The notes: generated by a model from the sequence alone, not told the origin. Shown: positions 1 to 8,805, counted from the stretch's first letter. The stretch: DNA of 8,915 nt from JABFRZ01 sp031413955 (GCA_031413955.1 JANOGB010000395.1:1-8915); one strand, 5' to 3'. Made by a program: numbers and translations.

Positions 1-91
1 CCCGGCTTCCTCTTCCCCTGCTCCCCTGGAGAACGGAAGAAAGATGAGAATCGAAGCCGGGCTGGAGCCCGGCGTTCCCGGCAGAGAACGC
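1..91 (+). promoter_or_regulatory. Structured leader upstream of icd with overlapping inverted repeats
   Basis: Three perfect inverted repeats are packed here. Bases 1-9 (cccggcttc) pair with 53-61. Bases 57-63 pair with 66-72 around a 2-base loop. Bases 72-77 (gcgttc) pair with 86-91 around an 8-base loop. A fourth short match, 11-16 with 35-40, nests inside the first. The first and second stems share bases 57-61, so they cannot form together, which resembles an attenuator or other switching leader. No T-run follows any stem, so a plain intrinsic terminator of an upstream gene is not supported. GC-rich DNA makes chance pairing common, and the window starts at base 1, so the element may be cut off. 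Regulation of icd-aceK is inference. Confidence 0.3.
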
Positions 92-237
92 GAAAGCACG
101 CGGCAGATCCTCACTGCCGCCCTCACGCCACTTCTCCTCGCCTGCGCCGCCGTCGCCCAGGCACTCCGGCGGTGCGCTGACCGTATCCTCTTGGTCGCAC
201 GTCCGACCTCCGCGACTCTATCCGCTTCTCTCGCCAC

Positions 238-241
<4 letters not shown>
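44..241 (+). CDS. Possible small ORF (65 aa) overlapping the icd start
   Basis: I do not recognise this product. An ATG at 44 follows a purine-rich stretch (ggaagaaag, 35-43) that could act as a ribosome binding site. The frame stays open until a TGA at 239-241, which overlaps the icd ATG as ATGA, the layout typical of translational coupling. Residues 22-41 are hydrophobic (Leu/Ala-rich) and could form one membrane segment, followed by an Arg-rich stretch. Against it: it runs through the inverted repeats of the leader, its third codon positions are not as GC-rich as in the neighbouring genes, and it matches no family I know. It may be a leader peptide that delivers ribosomes to icd, which lacks a visible Shine-Dalgarno, or it may be chance. 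Confidence 0.2.
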
Positions 242-1542
<1,301 letters not shown>

Positions 1543-1547
1543 GCGGG

Positions 1548-3269
1548 ATGCGCCCGCTCGTTTCCCTCGCCCGCACGGGCGCCCAGGCGATCGGGGCGAC
1601 CTACGAGGCCTACCGGCGCGAGTTCGAGCGGATCACCGCGCAGGCGCGGCGGCGGTTCGAGGAGCGCGACTGGAAGGGCGGCCAGAGCGACGCGGCCGAG
1701 CGCCTCGCGCTCTACCGGCACTTCGTCGAGGCCGTGGTCGCGGAGCTGGAGCGGATCCTCGGCGAAGAGCTCAGGGACGCGGCGACCTGGCGCACGATGA
1801 AGCTGGACTTCTCCGAGTCCATCGCCGGCTTCCCGGACGTCGAACTGGCCGAGACGTACTTCAACTCCGTCACGCGCCGGATCTTCGCCACGGTCGGCGT
1901 GGACCCCGACATCGAGTTCGTCAACCTGGACATCCGCCGCGCCCGCTACGGCCCTGGATCGACGATCCACCGCCGCCACGTCCGCCGCGCGAGTACGCGC
2001 GACCTGGTGCTCGAGGCGCTCTCTCTCCACGCCTTCGCCGTGCCCTTTCGCGACCTCGCGGGCGACGCCGCCTGGGTCGCGGCCGAGATCGACGCCGCCT
2101 GGGCAGGCGCCGGAAAGACCAGCCCCATCGAGACGCTCGACCTGATCGAGGCGGTCTTCTACCGCGGCAGCGGGGCCTACCTCGTCGGCCGCCTGCGCGG
2201 CGGGGAGGCGACCCTGCCGCTGGTGCTCGTCCTCCTGCACGGCGAGGAAGGCATCGAGGTGGACGCGGTGCTGCTCACCGAGCGCGAGGTGAGCATCGTC
2301 TTCAGCTTCACGCGCTCGCACTTCCAGGTCGCGGTCGAGCACCCCACCGACGTCATCCGCTTCCTGCAGTCCGTCATGCCGCGGAAGCCGCTCGCCGAGC
2401 TCTACATCTGCCTGGGCTATCCCAAGCACGGCAAGACGGAGATGTACCGCGACCTCCTGGGCCACATGAAGCGCTCGATGGACGTCTTCGATCACGCCCG
2501 CGGCGAGCCCGGGATGGTGATGATCGTCTTCGACCTGCGCTCCTACGACTACGTCTTCAAGGTCATCCGCGACCACTTCGCCGCGCCCAAGACCAACACG
2601 CGCGCGGACGTCGAGCAGCGCTACCGGCTCGTCTTCCAGCACGACCGCGCCGGACGCCTGATCGAGGCCCAGGAGTTCGAGCACGTGACCTTCGAGCGCC
2701 GGCGCTTCTCGCCGGCGCTGCTCGCGGAGCTCACCACGGGCGCGGCTCGCTCGGTGGTGGTCGACGACGAGGAGGTCCACATCCACCATCTCTACGTCGA
2801 GCGGCGGGTCCGGCCCCTCAACCTGTACCTGCGCGAAGCCGGCGCCGAGGCCGCCATGCGGGTCGTGGAGGACTACGGGCAGGCGATCCGCGACCTGGCC
2901 ACGACGAACATCTTCCCGGGCGACCTCTTGCTGAAGAACTTCGGCGTGACCCGCCACGGCCGCGTCACCTTCTACGACTACGACGAGCTCTCGCTCGTCA
3001 CCGACTGCGTCTTCCGCGACCTGCCCGCGCCGCGCAATGAGGAAGACGAGATGGCGGCCGAGCCGTGGTTCTACGTGGGCGAGCACGACGTCTTCCCCGA
3101 GGAGTTCCTGCCTTTCCTGGGACTCGGCGGCGAGCTGCGACGGGTCTTCCTGGAAGCACACGGCGAGATCCTGACCGCCGCTTTCTGGCGCAAGCTGCAG
3201 GACCGCCATCGTGCTGGAGAGGTGCTCGACGTGTTGCCCTACCCGTTCTCGAAGCGGCGCGGACGCTGA
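1548..3269 (+). CDS. aceK: Isocitrate dehydrogenase kinase/phosphatase
   Basis: This bifunctional enzyme inactivates isocitrate dehydrogenase by phosphorylating it and reactivates it by dephosphorylation, setting the split between the TCA cycle and the glyoxylate shunt. It has 573 residues; E. coli AceK has 578. The N-terminal regulatory half is recognisable (YFNSVTRRIF, 104-113; GAYLVGR, 209-215; KHGKTEMYR, 293-301). The kinase-like half has the nucleotide loop ARGEPGM (317-323), the ATP lysine in VFKVIRD (Lys338), Glu441, the catalytic segment NIFPGDLLLKNFGVTRHG (454-471; Asp459, Asn464) and FYDYDE (475-480; Asp477, Asp479). The C-terminal EPWFYV and DVFPEEF are present. The position aligned without gaps to E. 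coli Asp371 is Glu373. The start follows the icd stop by 5 bp; upstream codons in the same frame are a shadow of icd. The purines at 1541-1547 abut the ATG too closely for a good Shine-Dalgarno, so coupling to icd is likely. No aceA or aceB is visible. Confidence 0.97.
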   Translation: MRPLVSLARTGAQAIGATYEAYRREFERITAQARRRFEERDWKGGQSDAAERLALYRHFVEAVVAELERILGEELRDAATWRTMKLDFSESIAGFPDVELAETYFNSVTRRIFATVGVDPDIEFVNLDIRRARYGPGSTIHRRHVRRASTRDLVLEALSLHAFAVPFRDLAGDAAWVAAEIDAAWAGAGKTSPIETLDLIEAVFYRGSGAYLVGRLRGGEATLPLVLVLLHGEEGIEVDAVLLTEREVSIVFSFTRSHFQVAVEHPTDVIRFLQSVMPRKPLAELYICLGYPKHGKTEMYRDLLGHMKRSMDVFDHARGEPGMVMIVFDLRSYDYVFKVIRDHFAAPKTNTRADVEQRYRLVFQHDRAGRLIEAQEFEHVTFERRRFSPALLAELTTGAARSVVVDDEEVHIHHLYVERRVRPLNLYLREAGAEAAMRVVEDYGQAIRDLATTNIFPGDLLLKNFGVTRHGRVTFYDYDELSLVTDCVFRDLPAPRNEEDEMAAEPWFYVGEHDVFPEEFLPFLGLGGELRRVFLEAHGEILTAAFWRKLQDRHRAGEVLDVLPYPFSKRRGR

Positions 3270-3512
3270 GTGCTTCGGGAGGCGCTGCCACGGCTCGGAA
3301 GGCTCCAGGGGGGCACGTGCCATCGGATAGCGGCGCACCGAACAGAGGTCGTCGCTTCGGCAGAGTTGCCGCGCCGATCTGAGAACCCGTGACATCCGCT
3401 GCGGCGGGAAGCACGAAGACCTCCGGCGGGTACAACGCACCACGCAACTCAGCCACGTACTTGACCGGCCTTTTCGGGCGTGTGCGGGGAAGCGCTGATC
3501 CTTCACGAGGCC
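3270..3512. other. Apparently non-coding spacer after aceK
   Basis: I find no convincing gene here. Third codon positions are not GC-enriched in any plus frame, unlike the flanking genes, and base composition is somewhat lower in GC (roughly 60%). A minus-strand frame stays open through it and reads as a plausible but unrecognised peptide of about 70 residues (e.g. KYVAELRGALYPPEVFV); I do not call it. No hairpin with a T-run was found that would mark the end of icd-aceK. It could hold the aceK 3' end, the promoter of the next gene, or a decayed fragment. Confidence 0.35.
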
Positions 3513-4637
3513 ATGTCCAGCCCGCCTCTGGTGCTGTCCACCGCGGCGGTCTGGCGGAGCTCGAGGCCTCGACGCCGATCGTGCCGACCGAGGATGGGCG
3601 CATCGCGGTCGGCAGCGCGAAGGGCGAGCTCGTCGGATATCTCGATCCGAATCGGTCGGTGGCGAGCGCGACGGGAGCCGCCGAGGCCGCGCCGGTGAGC
3701 CTGCGTCCGGACGCGGACGGCGCGGTGATCCTGGCCGACGGCCGCGTCCTCCTCGGCCCCTTGCGCCGTGCGGAGAACGGCGCGCTCGGCGCCCCGGGGA
3801 AAGGCGACGAACCCCGTCCGCTCGAGGCACGCGAGATCGCCTACGCCACGACGGAAGCGGGCGAGCGCATCGGCCGCGAGCAGTACCCCGTGTACCTCGC
3901 CTGGCGCGCAGTCCTCGAGGCCGAGCTCGCGAGCGCGCTCGAGACGCTGGCCGCCGGCTTCGCGCGCGATCGCCACGTCGCCGACGCCCGGCGCCTGCTG
4001 CAGGAAGCGCTCGAGCCCCTGCAGGTGCGCATCTACGCCGATCGCGCGAGCTTCCTCGCGGGGAGCGTGGAGGCCGGCCACGACGCTCCAGCGCGAGCTC
4101 GCCTCCGTGCTGGCCCACGAGCTCACGCACCACTACCTGGAGCAGCGCTGGCAGCCCCTGCGTCCTGGCCTGCAGCCGGGATACTGGGTGGTCGAAGGTT
4201 TCGCGAGCTTCATGCAGGAGCAGTTGCTCGAGCTCGGGCGCGCGAGCCGCGGCTTCGAGGACGCCACCGTGATGACGCTCGACGTCGCCTCGCAGGCGCT
4301 GAAGAAGGGCATCGCGCTCCCGCTGAAACGGCTGATCGATCTGCCCTATCCGAGCTTCCAGCATCTGGGAGACGCTCCGCTGGGCGAACTCGAGCTGCGC
4401 TACACGCTCGGAAGGGTGGCCGTGAGCGAGCGGCACCTCTTCTACGAGCAAGCCGGCAGCCTGGTCTTCTTCCTGATGAACCGCTGCGGCGAGAAGGGCC
4501 GCGCCGCACTGCTCGGGTACATGAAGGACTACCACCTCGGGAAGACCAAGTCCGGCGGCTGGGCGGCGCTCGGCTGGGAGAGCGCGCAGGCGCTGGAGGA
4601 CGAGCTCTGCGCCTTCCTGCGGACCGTGTCCGGATAG
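3482..4637 (+). pseudogene. Frameshifted gluzincin-type zinc metallopeptidase (DUF1570-like)
   Basis: Two coding pieces in different frames make one broken gene. Piece A runs from about 3548 (possible starts GTG 3482, or ATG 3513 in another frame) to about 4081 with strongly GC-rich third positions; it ends near RIYADRASFLAGSVEAG. Piece B runs from about 4083 to a TAG at 4635-4637 and carries HELTHHYLEQRW (HExxH at 4116-4130) and WVVEGFASF (Glu codon 4194-4196, 26 codons later). These are the two zinc-binding His, the catalytic Glu and a candidate third zinc ligand of a gluzincin. The C-terminal AGSLVFFLMN and LLGYMKDYHLG resemble DUF1570/peptidase-MA-type proteins. The frame change equals one extra base or a loss of 3n+2 bases at about 4079-4083. 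A sequencing error is possible. The spacing from SFLAG to HExxH looks short for the family, which would fit a deletion. No signal peptide is visible, so the 5' end may be damaged or misplaced too. Confidence 0.7.
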
Positions 4638-4740
4638 TCGAAACAGCAACCTCTCGCGCGCATCCAAGGTGCTCCTCAGCTCGGACTTCGCGCTCGGCGA
4701 TCCGGTCACGTCCCGTCCGTGCCACACTGTTCCTCACCCC

Positions 4741-5442
4741 ATGGACAAGCCTTTCCAGGGTCTGCACGTCGTCGTCACCGGAGCCACGGGTGAGCTGGGC
4801 GGGACCGTCGCCGCGCTGCTGCTCGCGCGCGGAGCCGCGTGTCACCTGCCCGTGCGCTCGGCGGGCAAGCTCGACAAGGGTCTCGAGCGCGCCCACGTGA
4901 CCGAGGGCATCGACCTCGCCGACGAGCTGGCGGTGGAGAGCTTCTACCGCGACTTGCCCGGGTTGTGGGCCTCGCTCCACTGCGCCGGGGCCTTCGCCTT
5001 CACTCCGATCGACGGCGCGCGCGGCGCGGACCTCGACAAGATGCTCGCAATCAACGCGCGCTCGGCTTTTCTGTGCTCGCGCGAAGCGGCGCGCCGGATG
5101 CTCACGGCAAACACGGCGCAGAGCGGGGGCCGGATCGTCAACGTGGTGTCGCGTCAGGCCCTCGAGCCGCGCCGGGGCGCGTCGATGGTGCCGTACACGA
5201 TGAGCAAGGCCGCGGTGGCGGCGCTGACGGTGGCGCTGGCGGAGGAACTCGCGGCCGGGCGCATCGGGGTCAACGCGGTCGCGCCCTCGATCCTCGACAC
5301 GCCGGCCAACCGCGCGAGCATGCCGGGCGCGGACGTCTCGAAGTGGGTGCAGCTCGCGGACCTGGCCGAGACGATGCTCTTCCTGGCTTCGCCAGCTTGC
5401 CTGGCGAGCGGCACCCTCGTGCCCGTGTATGGGGGAGCGTGA
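4741..5442 (+). CDS. Short-chain dehydrogenase/reductase (SDR family)
   Basis: This 233-residue protein is a compact classical SDR, a cytoplasmic NAD(P)(H)-dependent oxidoreductase with a Rossmann fold. The cofactor motif TGATGELG is at 13-20, the adenine-contacting Asp58 is in GIDLAD, and CAGA at 81-84 stands where most members have NAGx. The catalytic set is Asn105, Ser137 (NVVSRQA), Tyr152 and Lys156 (YTMSK). The VNAVAPSILDT segment (177-187) and a short C-terminal GTLVPVYGG follow the usual pattern. The substrate cannot be deduced. Residue 38 is Val and 39 is Arg at the end of the second strand, a weak hint of NADP preference. I chose the ATG at 4741 because the Rossmann strand begins a few residues later; a GTG at 4669 would add 24 unmatched residues. 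No Shine-Dalgarno is visible. The 103-bp gap upstream shows no clear promoter. Confidence 0.93.
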   Translation: MDKPFQGLHVVVTGATGELGGTVAALLLARGAACHLPVRSAGKLDKGLERAHVTEGIDLADELAVESFYRDLPGLWASLHCAGAFAFTPIDGARGADLDKMLAINARSAFLCSREAARRMLTANTAQSGGRIVNVVSRQALEPRRGASMVPYTMSKAAVAALTVALAEELAAGRIGVNAVAPSILDTPANRASMPGADVSKWVQLADLAETMLFLASPACLASGTLVPVYGGA

Positions 5443-5573
5443 GCGAGGCGGTTTGCCGTAGCGCGGAGCAGAGAGCCGGGCGTCGAGGACTCGAGCCGCG
5501 TGCCGGGAGCGGGGCACTCCTTCGCGAGCTCGCCTACTCCCTCCGCGTAGACGACGACGCGTAGCGGCATGGG

Positions 5574-6494
5574 TCAGCCGCCCGGAACGCCGCGCAAGCT
5601 GCCCGACTTCCAGACCAGACCGAGAGACTCGTCGTAGGTGCGGTAGGTCTCCTGCCAAGCCTCGGTGTCGGTCGGGACGCGGTCGACGCGGACGGAGCCG
5701 CTCGCCGAATCACGCGTCAGCAGGCGCACCTCGTCGGGCTCCAGATGGTCGAGCAGATCGGCTGAGTGAGTGGCAAGCACGATCTGCACCTCTCGGGGGC
5801 CGATCTCGCCACGCGTCATCTTGCGCAGGAACGAGACCAGCGAGCCGAGGAGGTATGGGTGCAGTCCGCGCTCGGGTTCCTCGACGAGCAAGAGGTCGAC
5901 CTGTGGGTTCTGGTACTGCAGAACCAAGTAGGCAAGAACGAGCATCGTTCCGTCGGAGACTTCGTCCGGTAGGTACCAGGCGTCCGGCCGCCACCGGTCT
6001 TGGAAGCGAAGGATCTGATGACCGGATTGGTGCGGTGCTACCTCAACGTCAGCGAATGTCGGCACCAACTTCGAGAGCTGCGCCGCGAGTTCTCCCTGCT
6101 GCTTGCGGGTCAGCGTGTCGAAAGTGTTCACCAAGTTTGAACCGTTCTCCGCGAGCTGGCCCGCACGGTTGGTCTGGTTTGAAGAACGGAGGGCGTTCAG
6201 ATCGAGGTGAAGGAGCTGGGCGGAGCCTTTGCGTGGCGTCGTAAGCGCGCCTCTTTCTTGGGAGAACTCCCGAAGGAACGGCTTGCCGTCGCCAGAGTCG
6301 AGTTCGATCCGCACGGTCAGGTCCCTTGCATGTCGCCACGCCTCCTTCGGAAGCTGGAACTCGTTCCCCAGCAACCCACGTAGGACGCTGCTCTTCCCGC
6401 TTCCGTTCGGCCCCACGAGCACCGTGAGCGGACCGAGGTCGATCGTGACGTCCTGGAGGGAGCGGTAGTTCTGGAATCGCGCTCGCTTGAGCAT
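5574..6494 (-). CDS. AAA family ATPase, RecF/OLD-like (AAA_21 type), stand-alone
   Basis: The 306-residue protein is an ABC-type AAA ATPase of the SMC/RecF/OLD-like group. It starts MLKRARFQNYRSL, the usual opening of this family, followed by Walker A GPNGSGKSS (28-36). A signature-like EVSDGTM is at 178-184, Walker B LLLVEEPERGLHP at 201-213 (Glu205/Glu206 acidic pair) and a switch histidine in ATHSADLLD (241-249). There is no TOPRIM, HNH or other effector domain, and LGLVWKSGSL near the C-terminus is typical of short AAA_21 proteins. No partner gene is adjacent. The start is set by a Shine-Dalgarno 8 bases upstream; a longer reading from 6557 begins inside a hairpin and adds 21 unmatched residues. 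Six sampled lines average about 59% GC against about 70% in neighbouring genes, which suggests acquisition by transfer. Such ATPases occur in DNA repair and phage defence; the role here is unknown. Confidence 0.9.
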   Translation of the reverse strand: MLKRARFQNYRSLQDVTIDLGPLTVLVGPNGSGKSSVLRGLLGNEFQLPKEAWRHARDLTVRIELDSGDGKPFLREFSQERGALTTPRKGSAQLLHLDLNALRSSNQTNRAGQLAENGSNLVNTFDTLTRKQQGELAAQLSKLVPTFADVEVAPHQSGHQILRFQDRWRPDAWYLPDEVSDGTMLVLAYLVLQYQNPQVDLLLVEEPERGLHPYLLGSLVSFLRKMTRGEIGPREVQIVLATHSADLLDHLEPDEVRLLTRDSASGSVRVDRVPTDTEAWQETYRTYDESLGLVWKSGSLRGVPGG

Positions 6495-6502
6495 GGGTCG
6501 AT

Positions 6503-6509
6503 CCACCTT
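6503..6509 (-). promoter_or_regulatory. Ribosome binding site of the AAA ATPase gene
   Basis: On the minus strand the sequence reads AAGGTGG, 8 bases before the ATG at 6494-6492. It differs from the consensus AAGGAGG at one base. It supports the start at 6494 over the upstream ATG at 6557. Confidence 0.6.
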
Positions 6510-6540
6510 GTCCACGCATCTTGCTGAGCCTGGCCAAGCC

Positions 6541-6562
6541 ACGCAATGGGCAGCCATTGCGT
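6541..6562. repeat. Perfect 9-bp hairpin between the S9 peptidase and ATPase genes
   Basis: acgcaatgg (6541-6549) and ccattgcgt (6554-6562) are exact reverse complements separated by the 4-base loop gcag. It lies 66 bases downstream of the S9 peptidase stop and 46 bases upstream of the ATPase start, both on the minus strand. No T-run follows on either strand, so it is not a textbook intrinsic terminator. It could be a U-less terminator, an mRNA-stabilising end, or an operator controlling the ATPase gene. Confidence 0.5.
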
Positions 6563-6628
6563 CTAGCCCTCAGCCCGTTCTTGCCTCCAAGATGGGCCAC
6601 ACGACAGGGCCAGATCGAGAAGGCCTAG

Positions 6629-8800
6629 TCACATTCCACTTGCCCCGACCGCGGCCTTCTCCTTCGGCCAGCCCTTCTCGCGCTGGTACGCCTTCACGTC
6701 GTGCGGCGCCGGCGCGCCGCCGAGCCAGCGGTGGAACCAGTCGAGGTGCGCGTTGTAGTAGAAGGCCATCTCGCGCCAGCTCGGCCAGTGGCCGGCGTCC
6801 GGGTAGACGATCAGACGCGAGGGCACGCCGCGCTTCTGCAGCGCGGTGAAGTAGCCGAGGCTCTGCGTGTAGGGGCAGCGGTAGTCGAGCTCGCCGGTCA
6901 GGACCAGCGCGGGCGTCTTGAAGTTCTCGACGTAGCTCGCGGGCGACCAGCGCGCGTAGTTTTCCTCGTCCTCCCAGGGGATGCCGAGGTCGCGCTCGGG
7001 GAACCACAGCTCCTCCGTGGCGCCGTAGAAGGAGTCGAGGTCGAAGATGCCCATCATCGCGGCCTGGCAGGCGAAGCGATCCGTCTGGCCCTGCATCCAC
7101 ATCATCATGTAGCCGCCGAAGGACCAGCCCATCGCGCCCATGCGCTTCGCGTCCACGAAGGGCAGCCGTTCGAGCTCGTCCGTCACGCGCATCAGGTCGC
7201 GGTAAACGCGCCCACCGTAATCACCGCGGATCGCGTCGCAGAACGGCTGGCCGTAGCCGTTCGAGCCGGTCGGGTTGGCGAAGGCGACCACGTAGCCCGC
7301 GCCCGGGTAGACCTGCCAGTCGCCGCGGAAGGCGTCGGTCCATTGCTGCTGCGGGCCGCCGTGGACATTGAGGACGAGCGGGTACTTCTTGGCGGGATCG
7401 AAGCCGTGGGGCTTCACGAGGAAGACGTGCAGCTTGGTCCCGTCCTCGCCCTCGACGAAGAACTCCTCGGCGGGACGGATGTCCACCTCGGCCTCCAGCG
7501 CATCGTTGACGTGCGTGAGCTGCACGGGCGTCCCGCCCTTCACGGCGACCGAGTAGAGCTCGTGCGGATCGCCGACCGAGCGCGCCGCGTAGACCAGGTG
7601 CGTGCCGCCCTGGTCGAGCTCCCAGTGGTCGATCTGCGCGTGCGTGTGCAGCAGGGTGGGTGCGCCGCCCGCCAGAGGCAGGCGAAAGATCGGGTTGCGG
7701 CCGCGCTGGTCGGCGCTGAAGACGAGCGCGTCGTTCCCGTCCCAGGCGAGCTCGCCCACCCAGTCGTCGAAGCCCTCGCGGCTCGTGAGGTAGCGCACCT
7801 TGCCGCTCTTGTGCTCGAGCACCGCCAGCCGCCGCAGGTCCGACTCGTAGCCCGGGGTCGCCTGGCTGACGAAGGCGATGTGGCGTCCGTCGGGGGAATA
7901 GAGCGGCGCGCCGTCCCAGCCGTCGTTCGCGTCGGTCAGGTTGCGCGCGCCGCCCTCGCTCGGCGTTCCCTCGACCGGGACGACCCACAGGTCGGCGTTG
8001 GTCGATTCGGCCTGCTTCTCGTCGTGGTTGGAGACGAAGCACAGCTCCTTGCCATCGGGCGAGAACGTGTAGCCGCGCTCGCCGCCGAGCGAGAAGGTCG
8101 GCGCGTCGAAGGGGCCCGGAGTCATGTCCTTCACGACCTCACCGCTCTTCGCGTCCACGAGCAGGACGTGCGTGACGCGCCCGTCACGCCAGCTCGTCCA
8201 GTGGCGGTACAGCAGCTCGTCGGCGACGTGGACGGAGAGCTTGCCGTCCTTCTCCACGTCGTTCTTCTCCGCATCGATGCCTGCCTCGGGATAGACGTCC
8301 GCGCTCACCGCCAGGAACCTGCCATCGGGCGAGAAGACCGGATCGGCGACGCCGGGCGGGAACTTCGTGAGCTGGCGCGGCTCACCGCCGTCGATCGGCA
8401 TGACGTAGAGCTGCCCCGCGCCGGCGCGGTTCGAGCTGAACAAGACCGCGCCGCCGTCGGGCGTGAACTGCGGGCCCGTGTCCATGTGCTCGCCGCGCGT
8501 CATCTGGCGTGCGTTCGAGCCGTCCGTGTTCACCAGCCAGATCTCGCTCCAGGCCTTGTCGGCGGCGAGGTCCGTGCGCCGCACCTGGAAGGCGACCAGT
8601 TTTCCATCCGGGCTGAGGGCCGGGCTGCCGACTTGCTTGACGCGGTACACGTCGGCCAGCTCGAAGGCGCGCTTGCTCGCGCTCGAGGCGGGACGCACCG
8701 AGGCGGCGGGAGACGGTACGGCCAGCGCCCCGGCCGTGTCGGGCGCGGCGCAGGCGGAGACGAACGCCAGGGTCGAGAACGCGACGAGCGCAGGCTTCAT
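6629..8800 (-). CDS. S9-family serine peptidase (prolyl oligopeptidase/DPP-like), predicted lipoprotein
   Basis: The 723-residue product is a secreted peptidase of the prolyl oligopeptidase clan that would cleave short peptides outside the cytoplasm. The N-terminus MKPALVAFSTLAFVSAC ends in a lipobox (VSA before Cys17), so a membrane-anchored lipoprotein is expected. A Pro/Ala/Ser linker follows to about 42. Residues 45-440 contain a seven-bladed propeller; PD40-like strands start near 61, 111, 155, 245, 300, 351 and 396, several with SPDG. The alpha/beta-hydrolase domain (about 445-690) has HGGP (480-483), NPTGSNGYG (509-517), the nucleophile GWSFGGY (Ser560), Asp639 in TGELDY and His671 in DAGHWPSW, a complete triad. 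It resembles YuxL/DPP5-type S9C peptidases and is a little long because of the linker and tail. The start at 8800 is fixed by the signal peptide and a strong Shine-Dalgarno; a start at 8833 adds 11 residues before the signal. Exact specificity is unknown. Confidence 0.95.
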   Translation of the reverse strand: MKPALVAFSTLAFVSACAAPDTAGALAVPSPAASVRPASSASKRAFELADVYRVKQVGSPALSPDGKLVAFQVRRTDLAADKAWSEIWLVNTDGSNARQMTRGEHMDTGPQFTPDGGAVLFSSNRAGAGQLYVMPIDGGEPRQLTKFPPGVADPVFSPDGRFLAVSADVYPEAGIDAEKNDVEKDGKLSVHVADELLYRHWTSWRDGRVTHVLLVDAKSGEVVKDMTPGPFDAPTFSLGGERGYTFSPDGKELCFVSNHDEKQAESTNADLWVVPVEGTPSEGGARNLTDANDGWDGAPLYSPDGRHIAFVSQATPGYESDLRRLAVLEHKSGKVRYLTSREGFDDWVGELAWDGNDALVFSADQRGRNPIFRLPLAGGAPTLLHTHAQIDHWELDQGGTHLVYAARSVGDPHELYSVAVKGGTPVQLTHVNDALEAEVDIRPAEEFFVEGEDGTKLHVFLVKPHGFDPAKKYPLVLNVHGGPQQQWTDAFRGDWQVYPGAGYVVAFANPTGSNGYGQPFCDAIRGDYGGRVYRDLMRVTDELERLPFVDAKRMGAMGWSFGGYMMMWMQGQTDRFACQAAMMGIFDLDSFYGATEELWFPERDLGIPWEDEENYARWSPASYVENFKTPALVLTGELDYRCPYTQSLGYFTALQKRGVPSRLIVYPDAGHWPSWREMAFYYNAHLDWFHRWLGGAPAPHDVKAYQREKGWPKEKAAVGASGM

Positions 8801-8805
8801 GGGAG

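Noticed and set aside
191..221. Possible sigma70-type promoter (ttggtc with tctatc) before icd
   Set aside because: The -35-like and -10-like boxes are poor matches and no pairing gives 16-18 base spacing.
3300..3480. Minus-strand peptide (about 70 residues, including KYVAELRGALYPPEVFV) as a decayed mobile-element gene
   Set aside because: No recognised motif, no clear start or ribosome binding site, and no terminal repeats nearby.
5500..5517. Short inverted repeat gtgcc/ggcac between the convergent SDR and ATPase genes, considered as a terminator
   Set aside because: The stem is only 5 bp with an 8-base loop and no T-run. Such matches are expected by chance in this GC content. The rest of 5443-5573 shows nothing clear.
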